In this document: positions 15,001 through 22,697 of the stretch, piece by piece | Numbering within the stretch: position 1 is the stretch's first letter | How the letters are laid out: each line of letters opens with the position of its first letter | Source: Brevundimonas sp. | Lineage (GTDB): Bacteria; Pseudomonadota; Alphaproteobacteria; Caulobacterales; Caulobacteraceae | Direction of reading: 5' to 3' | DNA length: 64,000 nucleotides | NCBI GenBank assembly: GCA_027531145.1 | Contig: JAPZRF010000003.1 | Span: 62,001 to 126,000 of the forward strand | Program-made: the position numbers and the translations under genes | The notes under the pieces: model-generated | The model's input: only the letters and a program-made list of their open reading frames with translations | What the model was told of the DNA's origin: nothing | The model's database searches: none

Positions 15001-15761
15001 TGGAGACGCCGGCGACTGTGGGCCGCCTGACCGCGGCGCTGGCCCCAGGCCCGATCGGTCGCTGGCAGGAAACCGGAGGCCTTGAGGTCGAGATCGAGGG
15101 GGCGGTGCCGGAGAGCCGCTCGGCCGCGCAGGTGCTGGCGGGCGGGGGACTTCTGGCCGTAGCGGTCGCCGACGGCTGGGAGCTGCTGCAGTACCGGCAG
15201 GCGGAGATTGTCGGTGCCGGGCGCTGGCGGCTGACAGGTCTGCTGCGCGGGCAACTGGGGACCGAGGCGGCGGTAAGGCTCGGCGCGCCGGCCGGGGCGT
15301 TGGTGGTGGCCCCGGAGACCTGCACACGGGTCGGGGTGAGCCTCGCCGAGCGGGGTCTTGAGCGGCTCTGGCGCGCGGGCCCGGACGGGGGCGCGCCGGG
15401 GCCGGCCGCGGCGCAGGTCAGCGCGGTCTGGACCGGCGTCCAGGCGCGGCCGTGGAGCCCGGCGCATTTGCGGGCGACGGCGACGGCCGAGGGGCTTGAG
15501 ATCCGTTGGGTCCCTCGTGTGCGGATCGGCGGCGACGGCTGGGAGCTCGAGCCCGACGATGTCGACGGCCCGGACCGCTTCGCGGTGCACGTCCTGGCCG
15601 GCGGGCTTGAGGTGCGCAGGTTCGAAGCGACGGCCCGGCGGGCGCTCTATCCGGCGGCTGATCTGGCGCCGGACCGGGCGGCCCACGGGCCCCTGACGTT
15701 GGCGGTGGTGCGGTACGGCACGGGCTTCGGTTGGGGCGCGCCAGCCTTCCTCGACATCTAG
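12084..15761 (+). CDS. GTA host-specificity/megatron tail fibre protein (g15)
   Basis: A 1225-residue protein that forms the tail tip and cell-contact structure. Residues of about 1-30 are Gly/Ala-rich and hydrophobic (VAGPAGRLIGAVAGRALDDAL). The middle (roughly 410-700) is the GTA TIM-barrel-like domain: DHVAIDWYPPMGDW, WYYADAAARTAQVRTPI, WVFRPKDLAGWWGNPH and VRLTEIGCAAVDRG are characteristic. A phage-tail_3-type region follows (RGGVADEEMLVEAVA...). The C-terminal third carries LLRGQLGTE, then FAVHVLAGGLEVRRFEA, and ends GFGWGAPAFLDI. It is the last gene of the cluster. Receptor specificity cannot be read from the sequence. Confidence 0.95.
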   Translation: MAQVVLGSVGAAVAGPAGRLIGAVAGRALDDALVGALTPAREGPRVDGLRLTSAAEGAGLPFAIGRNRVGGQVIWAAQFRERRLERGGGKGGPAQRDYAYSLSFAVALCEGPVDGVGRIWADNQPMDLTGVSWRLHRGDEGQGPDPLIAAVEGAAPAYRGVAYLVFEDLPLAVWANRPPMISAEVFRRPAGDGADLEGRISGVCLIPGAGEFTLATTPVLRRTGLTTVEAENVHAADGRPDLIVSLEQLEAQCPNLTRVNLVVGWFGDSLEAGACRIRPGVERRDKATEPLDWSVAGETRATAHVVSQVEGRPAYGGTPSDDTVRQAVAELKRRGLEVVLYPFLFMDGDGYPWRGRITADDPTMAAADIAAFFDGPEGFDRFILHHAALAAETGADGLLIGSEMRGLTTSRATDGSYPAVARLQALAAAARAVVGPGPALSYAADWSEYFGHQTADGDRLFHLDPLWADPALDHVAIDWYPPMGDWRDGDDHLDALAGYPGPADPAYLAAQIAGGEGFDWYYADAAARTAQVRTPIVDTGQGEDWVFRPKDLAGWWGNPHHDRVGGGRSPTPTAWVPGMKPVRLTEIGCAAVDRGGNAPNLFQDPKSSESAAPPFSLGGRDDRMQRRLLRALYDSLEDRARNPLSPVYRGPMIAGAEVWCWDARPYPAFPALTDVWADAPQWRTGHWLNGRLTGEAVDLIRAVLRRGGVADEEMLVEAVAEGPTGLVTVRPTRVREALVPLLTAVDARLAERDGKIAVLAADRAEAPLVLDADDLALPASGVVEEVVREPGAPAASVQVRYVDDGNGYQTGAALAVAAVDGPRVTLDMAVSCARPVAAAAAARALAAAAARETLAVSPGPLARLRLEPGDAVRRPDGGLWRVAGLADRDDGPRAELELLEAPAAAVPPPPPVSDPQPPTPEGARPFLAILDLPPQPGSEVDSRPLAAVARSPWRPMAVWAGSDGETLSLRGRVETPATVGRLTAALAPGPIGRWQETGGLEVEIEGAVPESRSAAQVLAGGGLLAVAVADGWELLQYRQAEIVGAGRWRLTGLLRGQLGTEAAVRLGAPAGALVVAPETCTRVGVSLAERGLERLWRAGPDGGAPGPAAAQVSAVWTGVQARPWSPAHLRATATAEGLEIRWVPRVRIGGDGWELEPDDVDGPDRFAVHVLAGGLEVRRFEATARRALYPAADLAPDRAAHGPLTLAVVRYGTGFGWGAPAFLDI

Positions 15762-15828
15762 AGGTTTGCGAACGCCGCCGAAGTCCCTAACTGGACGCCG
15801 TTGAACCATAGTCGCAGGTGACGTCCGC

Positions 15829-16740
15829 GTGGCGGGAGATCCCTACAAGGAACTGGGCGTGTCGCGCTCCGCGAGCGCGGGCGAGATCAAGAGCGCCTTC
15901 CGCAAGCTGGCCAAGCAGCTGCACCCGGACCAGAACCGGGACAATCCTGCGGCGGCCGAGCGGTTCAAGCGTGTCACGGCGGCCTTTGACATCCTCGGCG
16001 ACGAGGAGAAGCGCCGGCGCTTCGACCGTGGCGAGATCGATGCGGATGGGCGTGAGCAGTCTCGTGGCTTCGGCGGCTCCGGCGGCGGCGCGAGGGGCGG
16101 CTTTGGCGGTGGGCCGGGTGCCGGCCGCGCCGGCTTCGAGAACCTCGACCTCGACGAGCTGTTCGGCATGTTCGGCGGCGGGGCCGGGGCGCGCGGCCCG
16201 GGGCGGAGCTTCGGCGCTGCGCGCGGCCCGGACTTGCGGGCGACGCTGGAGATCTCGCTGGAGGACGCCATCGCCGGGGCGACGCGGCGCATCCAGTTCA
16301 CCGATGGCCGGACGCTGGATGTGGCGATCCCGCGCGGTGCCGGCGACAACCAGGTGATCCGCCTCCGCGGCCAGGGCGCGGCCGGGCGCGGCGGCGGGGA
16401 GGCCGGCGACGCCCTGATCGAGCTCAAGCTGCAGCCGCACCCACTGTACCGCATCGAGGGCGCGGACCTGACCATGGATCTGTCGGTGTCGGTCCCCGAC
16501 GCCGTGCTGGGCGGCAAGGCACCGGTGCGAACGCCGGACGGCACGGTCAACCTGACCATTCCGAAGGGCAGCAACACCGGCCAGGTGCTGCGTCTCAAGG
16601 GGCGCGGCGGCTACGCCAACGGCCAGCGCGGCGACCTGAAGGTGAGGCTGCTGGTCGCCTTGCCGGAATCGCCGGACGAGGCTTTGGTGAAATTCTCCGA
16701 AGAGTGGCGCGCGAGGCGTCCCTACCAGCCGGGACGCTGA
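15829..16740 (+). CDS. DnaJ/CbpA-like co-chaperone without zinc domain
   Basis: A 303-residue J-domain protein. J-domain: DPYKELGVSRSASAGEIKSAFRKLAKQLHPDQN, HPD at 32-34. A Gly/Phe-rich linker follows at 70-130. The C-terminal substrate-binding domains begin at DLRATLEISLEDAIAGATRRI and carry VAIPRGAGDNQVIRLRGQG and LTIPKGSNTGQVLRLKGRG. There is no CxxCxGxG zinc region, so it is a type II DnaJ (CbpA-like) that would stimulate DnaK. Start GTG 15829 precedes the motif by only a few residues and has ACGTCCGC in front, a poor Shine-Dalgarno. SerC follows five bases later. Confidence 0.93.
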   Translation: MAGDPYKELGVSRSASAGEIKSAFRKLAKQLHPDQNRDNPAAAERFKRVTAAFDILGDEEKRRRFDRGEIDADGREQSRGFGGSGGGARGGFGGGPGAGRAGFENLDLDELFGMFGGGAGARGPGRSFGAARGPDLRATLEISLEDAIAGATRRIQFTDGRTLDVAIPRGAGDNQVIRLRGQGAAGRGGGEAGDALIELKLQPHPLYRIEGADLTMDLSVSVPDAVLGGKAPVRTPDGTVNLTIPKGSNTGQVLRLKGRGGYANGQRGDLKVRLLVALPESPDEALVKFSEEWRARRPYQPGR

Positions 16741-16745
16741 CCGCC

Positions 16746-17900
16746 ATGCCGACCCCGCCCACCGTCAAGCCCATGCGGCCGTGGTTCTCGTCCGGGCCGA
16801 CTGCGAAGCGACCCGGCTGGACGCTGTCCGGGCTGCCGGATGGGCTGCTAGGGCGGGGTATCCGCACGCCCGAGGTGGTGGCGCGCTTCGCCTACGGGCT
16901 GGAGCTGACGCGCAAGGTGCTGGCCCCGCCGGACGACCATGTGCTGGCCTATATCCCGGGCTCCGACACCGGGGCGGTGGAGTCGGCCATGTGGAGCCTT
17001 CTGGGCTCCCGGCCGGTGCAGCTGCTGGCCTTCGAGAACTTCGGCAAGACCTGGGCCGTCGACGCGCGCGACCACCTGAAGCTGGATCCCGAGATCCTTG
17101 AGGCACCTTGGGGCCGCTGGCCGGCTACGTCGGCGGTCGATCCGGCCAAGGATCTGGTGTTTCCCTGGAACGGCACGACCTCCGGCGTGCGGGCACCGAA
17201 CGCGGACTTCATCGCCGATGAGCGGACCGGACTGGTGATCTGCGACGCGACCTCGGCGGCCTTCGCCATGCCGCTGCCCTGGCCGAAGCTGGATGTGACC
17301 ACCTTCTCGTTCCAGAAGGCGCTGGGTGGCGAGGCCGGCATTGGCGTGGCGGTTCTGTCGCCGCGGGCGGTGCAGCGGCTGGACGAGGTTGAGGCGCGCT
17401 TCCCGGTGCCCAAGCTCCTGCGCCTGACCGAGGGTGGCCGGTTCAACCGGGCCCTGGCGACCGGCACCATGATCAACACCTTCTCGGTGTTGACGCTGGA
17501 AGACTGGATCGACGCCCTGGAGTGGGCCGACCGGATCGGCGGGCTGGACGAGCTGATCCGCCGCACCGACGCCAACTTCGCCATGCTGGCCGACTGGGTC
17601 GGCCTGACGCCGTGGATCGACTTCCTGGCCGAGGACCCCGCCACGCGCTCGACCACCTCGGTGTGCCTGAAGATCGTCAACCCGCGCGTCACGGCGCTGG
17701 ACGACGCCGCGCGGCAGGCTTTCGTCTGGCGGCTGAAGGCGCTGCTGGAGGAGGCCGGTGCCGCCTTTGACGTCGAGAGCCACCGCAACGCCCCGGCCGG
17801 CCTCAGAATCTGGTGCGGCTGCACCGTCGAGGCGGAGGACGTCGCCGCCGCCACGCCCTGGCTGGACTGGGCCTTCGCGACGGCGTTGGCCGAGCTCTGA
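16746..17900 (+). CDS. serC: Phosphoserine aminotransferase
   Basis: Makes phosphoserine from 3-phosphohydroxypyruvate and glutamate (serine and pyridoxal phosphate pathways). It has 384 residues from ATG 16746. Family features: KPMRPWFSSGPTAKRPGW at the start, PGSDTGAVESAMW, FPWNGTTSGVRAPN, ICDATSAAFAMPLPW, and TTFSFQKALGGEAG, where Lys191 binds pyridoxal phosphate. NAPAGLRIWCGCTVE near the end carries the usual C-terminal Arg. The sequence belongs to the alphaproteobacterial SerC group. The neighbour downstream is purA rather than serA. Confidence 0.93.
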   Translation: MPTPPTVKPMRPWFSSGPTAKRPGWTLSGLPDGLLGRGIRTPEVVARFAYGLELTRKVLAPPDDHVLAYIPGSDTGAVESAMWSLLGSRPVQLLAFENFGKTWAVDARDHLKLDPEILEAPWGRWPATSAVDPAKDLVFPWNGTTSGVRAPNADFIADERTGLVICDATSAAFAMPLPWPKLDVTTFSFQKALGGEAGIGVAVLSPRAVQRLDEVEARFPVPKLLRLTEGGRFNRALATGTMINTFSVLTLEDWIDALEWADRIGGLDELIRRTDANFAMLADWVGLTPWIDFLAEDPATRSTTSVCLKIVNPRVTALDDAARQAFVWRLKALLEEAGAAFDVESHRNAPAGLRIWCGCTVEAEDVAAATPWLDWAFATALAEL

Positions 17901-17979
17901 GCAGAAACCGGCCGAACCGGGACGACATTCGCCCCGGGGAGGTCTATAGCGACGCCGCATCTTGCGTGGAGAGTGGGAC

Positions 17980-19272
<1,293 letters not shown>

Positions 19273-19365
19273 ATGCAGAGATTTGCCATGTTTCGCGGTC
19301 TGGAAAGGGGCGCTTAACTCCGTCCATGCACTAAGTTGCCCCGTCGAAGGTTGTGAGGTGCAGGG

Positions 19366-20169
19366 TTGGCTTTCGTGACGGATCCCAAGAACGCGGCGAA
19401 GATCGCGCCAGTTGTGCGGCGGGCGCTGATCGTCGACCCCAATGTGGCGTCGGCCAAGCTGATCGCGGACCTGCTCAAGGGCCTCGGCGCGCGCGAGGTT
19501 GTGCTGGAGTCCGAAGAGAAGATGGCGCTGGAGATCTGCCGCGACCTCGATCCCGGCGTGATCTTTGTCGAGCATGCCGGGCCGCGGCTGAGCGGCGAAT
19601 CCTTCACCCGCCGGCTGCGCCGGTCGCATCTGGGATGCCGCGAGGCCCCAGTGATCATGGTCACGGCCGAGGCGACCGGCAGCGCCATCAAGGGTGCGCG
19701 TGACTGTGGCGTGCATGAGTTCGTGCGCAAGCCCTTCACGGTCGGTGATTTGCTGAAGCGGATCGAGATGCTGGCGACCCGCCCGCGCGACTGGATCGAG
19801 GCCGTCGGTTACGTCGGGCCGGACCGTCGGCGTTTCAACTCCGAGGGGTACAAAGGGGCCGGCAAACGGCGGACCGACGTGGCCGCGAAGGTCGCGCCAG
19901 GGGCCGTGAAGGACCAGGCCATGCGCATCCTCGCCTCTGCCCTGAACCAGTTCGACTCCGACCCCACCCAGGCCTTGCGGTCGATCCGCGAGCAGGCCAA
20001 CGCCCTTAAGCAACTGGCGCTAAAGGCGGCGGACGCGCGGCTGGCGGTCAACGTGGCGGCGCTGGAGACGATCCTTGCGGGGCCGACGCCGACCAAGGCC
20101 ATGCTGGCCGAGCCAGTCGGGCGCGTGCTCGATCTCGCAGAGCCCGACACCTTCACCAGGACCGGCTGA
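19366..20169 (+). CDS. Receiver-domain protein with Glu at the phosphoacceptor site
   Basis: A 267-residue protein. Residues 18-135 look like a response-regulator receiver: VRRALIVDPNVASAKLIADLLKGLGA, APVIMVTAEATG with Thr100, and HEFVRKPFTVGDLLKRIE with Lys122. The residue aligned with the phosphoacceptor Asp is Glu69 (GVIFVEHAGPRLSG), and the acid pair is reduced to Asp24. The protein is therefore probably not phosphorylated in the classical way. The C-terminal ~130 residues (RRRFNSEGYKGAGKRR, then helices around 175-240) match no family I know. Start TTG 19366 follows GAGG; GTG 19375 is possible. It faces rpoH convergently. Confidence 0.75.
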   Translation: MAFVTDPKNAAKIAPVVRRALIVDPNVASAKLIADLLKGLGAREVVLESEEKMALEICRDLDPGVIFVEHAGPRLSGESFTRRLRRSHLGCREAPVIMVTAEATGSAIKGARDCGVHEFVRKPFTVGDLLKRIEMLATRPRDWIEAVGYVGPDRRRFNSEGYKGAGKRRTDVAAKVAPGAVKDQAMRILASALNQFDSDPTQALRSIREQANALKQLALKAADARLAVNVAALETILAGPTPTKAMLAEPVGRVLDLAEPDTFTRTG

Positions 20170-20178
20170 ACCGGGCCG

Positions 20179-21063
20179 TCAGGCGTCGACGAGGTTCCGC
20201 TCGAGCGCCGCGGCGCGCATCGCCTTCTGCAGCTTCTCGAAGGCCCGCACCTCGATCTGGCGCACGCGCTCGCGGCTGACGCCATAGTGCCCGGCCAGTT
20301 CCTCAAGGGTCACCGGATCGTCCTTGAGGCGGCGCTCGGTGAGAATGTGCTTCTCGCGCTCGCTGAGCTCTTCCATGGCCTCCTGCAGCAGACCCATGCG
20401 GATGTCGCGCTCCTCGCTCTCCGCGAGGTGGGTTTCCTGCGAGACGGCGGTGTCGTCGGCCAGCCAGTCCTGCCACTCGCTCTCACCGTCGGCGCGCAAC
20501 GGGGCGTTGAGCGAGGCGTCGCCTGACAGGCGGCGGTTCATGTCGACAACATCCTGCCGGGTCACGCCGAGCTTGGTGGCGATGGCATCGACATGCTCGG
20601 GGCGCAGGTCGCCTTCCTCGAAGGCGGAGATCTGGCTCTTGGCCTTGCGCAGGTTGAAGAACAGCTTTTTCTGTGCCGCGGTGGTGCCCATCTTCACGAG
20701 CGACCAGCTGCGCAGGATGTATTCCTGGATCGAGGCGCGGATCCACCACATGGCGTAGGTGGCTAGGCGGAAGCCCTTGTCCGGGTCGAACTTCTTGACG
20801 GCCTGCATCAGGCCGACGTTGCCTTCGGAGATGACCTCGCCGATCGGCAGGCCATAGCCGCGGTAACCCATGGCGATCTTGGCCACGAGGCGTAGGTGCG
20901 AGGTGACGAGCTTGTGGGCCGCTTCGGGGTCCTGGTGTTCCGACCACCGCTTGGCGAGCATGAACTCCTCGTCCTTGCTCAGCATGGGGAACTTCCGGAT
21001 GTCCGAAAGGTAGCGCGACAGTCCCTGTTCCGGCGACATGATCGCGAGCGCGTTGTTGGCCAT
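20179..21063 (-). CDS. rpoH: RNA polymerase heat-shock sigma factor, sigma-32
   Basis: A 294-residue sigma factor directing heat-shock transcription. Region 2 is LRLVAKIAMGYRGYGLPIGEVISEGNVGLMQAVKKFDPDKGFRLATYAMWWIRASIQEYILRSWSLVKMGTT. The RpoH box, QKKLFFNLRKAK, follows and separates it from RpoD. Region 4 is LEELAGHYGVSRERVRQIEVRAFEKLQKAM. ATG 21063 has GGAGGGACCAC upstream. The 206 bases upstream (21064-21269) hold no gene; I see no confident promoter there. The stop lies nine bases from that of the receiver gene on the other strand. Confidence 0.96.
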   Translation of the reverse strand: MANNALAIMSPEQGLSRYLSDIRKFPMLSKDEEFMLAKRWSEHQDPEAAHKLVTSHLRLVAKIAMGYRGYGLPIGEVISEGNVGLMQAVKKFDPDKGFRLATYAMWWIRASIQEYILRSWSLVKMGTTAAQKKLFFNLRKAKSQISAFEEGDLRPEHVDAIATKLGVTRQDVVDMNRRLSGDASLNAPLRADGESEWQDWLADDTAVSQETHLAESEERDIRMGLLQEAMEELSEREKHILTERRLKDDPVTLEELAGHYGVSRERVRQIEVRAFEKLQKAMRAAALERNLVDA

Positions 21064-21269
21064 GTGGTCCCTCCGACCTGTTTCCGTGAGCAGGCGTCCC
21101 GGCCGGCCACTCCTGTGCACCAGGCCCTCGCCCCTCATTCGGCAAGATGGCGATCGGTTGCCCCGAGCGAAAGGGGCGGATCGTCACGGAGTCGCCGACT
21201 CGCGCGCTGACCCCGCCAAGGGTTCCTGGCCGGGAGTGCATCCTTTTTCAAGACGCACCTTCCCGGGCG

Positions 21270-21601
21270 TCAGAGGCCGATGATGCCCGGTAGGTCGGTG
21301 CACCACGTCGGCGTGCTCCGGGTGCTTCTGAAGCCAGCCGGACAGGTGGCGACAGACTGGCCGCAGGACGAGTCCGCGGGCCCGGGCATCGGCCACCATG
21401 GCGGCGGTGAGGCGACCGGCGAGCCCCCGCCCCCTCCAGCACCCCGGGCACCAGGGTCTCGGTGATCATCAGCTGGGGCGGGTTTATGTTGCAGGTCATT
21501 ACGGCCATCCCGCCGTCGACCGCCAGCGCGTAGCGGCGAGCCTGCCGATTGTGGCGAACCTCGCCGTCGATTGGGCTCTCCCGTGTTCGCCGCGGAGAAG
21601 G
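21270..21601 (-). pseudogene. Broken GNAT acetyltransferase-like gene (YidJ type)
   Basis: Read on the minus strand, one frame gives SPIDGEVRHNRQARRYAL, then AVDGGMAVMTCNINPPQLMITETLVPGVLEG. A second frame gives RGLAGRLTAAMVADARARGLVLRPVCRHLSGWLQKHPEHADVV. Together they make one small GNAT of the YidJ class (pattern V.HN...RYAL, T.VP..L.GRGL, RP.C....W...HPE). An extra base in the C-run at 21430-21434 explains the frame change. No ATG, GTG or TTG precedes the first half, since the frame opens right after the rluD-family stop at 21602, so the start also seems lost. It follows the pseudouridine synthase on the same strand. Confidence 0.7.
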
Positions 21602-22549
21602 CTAAAGGGCCGCGAGGACGGCCGCGAGCGCCTGCATGGCCCGGGGTGGCGGGGACTCGAAGCGCAGCGCCTCGCCGGTGATCGGGTGGACGAAGCCCAG
21701 AATCGCCGCGTGCAGGGCCTGGCCAGACAGGCCGGCGGCGGCCACGGCCTCGCGTAACGTCGGGCTGACGCCGCCGGAGCCGTAGACGGGATCGCCGAGC
21801 AGGGGCGCGCCCCGATGGGCCAGGTGCACGCGGATCTGATGGGTGCGCCCGGTGTGCAAGATGCAACGTACCTCGGCGGCCAGCGGCCGGGCGTCGGGGC
21901 CGAAAGTCCGCAGGGTGGCGTAGTCGGTGACGGCCTCTCGGCCGCCGCTGCGCAGCACCGCCATCTTCTTGCGGTCGGAGGTCGAACGACCCAGCCGAGT
22001 CTCGATCCGGCCAGCGCGCGGGTCCGGCGCGCCCCGTGTCAGGGCGATGTAGCTGCGCGTGATGTCGTGCTGCGCGAACAGTGCCGAAAGACCGGCGTGG
22101 GCGGCGTCGGACTTGGCGGCGACCATCACCCCCGAGGTGTCCTTGTCGAGACGATGGACGATCCCCGGGCGGGCCACGCCGCCGATACCGGAGAGCCGGC
22201 CTGCACAATGGTGCAGCAGGGCGTTGACCAGGGTGCCGCGGGCGTGGCCGTGCGACGGATGGACCGGCATGCCGGCCGGCTTGTCGACCACGATCAGGTG
22301 GGCGTCCTCGTGGAGCACGGCCAGCGGCAGGGCCTCGGGCTCGGGCTCGGCTGGCTCGGGCGGGGGCACCGCGACGCGATACAGTCCGGCCCGGGCGGCG
22401 GCCGAGCCCTGGCGCACCGGCGCATCGTCGCAGGTCACCGCGCCGCCGGCGATCAGCGCCTGCAGACGCGCCCGTGACAGGGTCGGCAAGGCCGAGGCCA
22501 GAGCACGGTCGAGGCGGCCCTCTGTGCCATCGAGCCGTGCCTCGAGCAT
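21602..22549 (-). CDS. RluA-family pseudouridine synthase (RluD-like)
   Basis: Isomerises uridine to pseudouridine in rRNA (RluD-like) or tRNA. Residues 1-50 form an S4-like RNA-binding domain (LDRALASALPTLSRARLQALIAGGAVTCDDAPVRQG). The catalytic domain has VLHEDAHLIVVDKPAGMPVHPSHGHARGTLVNALLHH, then GIVHRLDKDTSGVMVAAK, with the catalytic Asp in HRLDKDTSG. HTGRTHQIRVHLAHRGAPLLGDPVYG follows. Length (315 residues) is normal. I chose ATG 22549 with GGTGGAG in front; an in-frame TTG at 22600 would add 17 residues. Target uridine cannot be given. Confidence 0.9.
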   Translation of the reverse strand: MLEARLDGTEGRLDRALASALPTLSRARLQALIAGGAVTCDDAPVRQGSAAARAGLYRVAVPPPEPAEPEPEALPLAVLHEDAHLIVVDKPAGMPVHPSHGHARGTLVNALLHHCAGRLSGIGGVARPGIVHRLDKDTSGVMVAAKSDAAHAGLSALFAQHDITRSYIALTRGAPDPRAGRIETRLGRSTSDRKKMAVLRSGGREAVTDYATLRTFGPDARPLAAEVRCILHTGRTHQIRVHLAHRGAPLLGDPVYGSGGVSPTLREAVAAAGLSGQALHAAILGFVHPITGEALRFESPPPRAMQALAAVLAAL

Positions 22550-22697
22550 GTCGACTCCACCCTCAGCATCCGGATCGTCTGTCTCGAAATCGTCGGTCAA
22601 TCGTTCATCCGGCGGTCGTCGCCCTGTCGTTCGCCGGACACGAGCGAAGCTTAACGGCGCTTGCATGGCCCCGGAAATGGGGTTGGGGAGATTTATC

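Noticed and set aside
1313-15761. An active prophage
   Set aside because: No integrase, repressor, lysis or replication genes and no attachment-site repeats are visible; gene content and order are those of a gene transfer agent.
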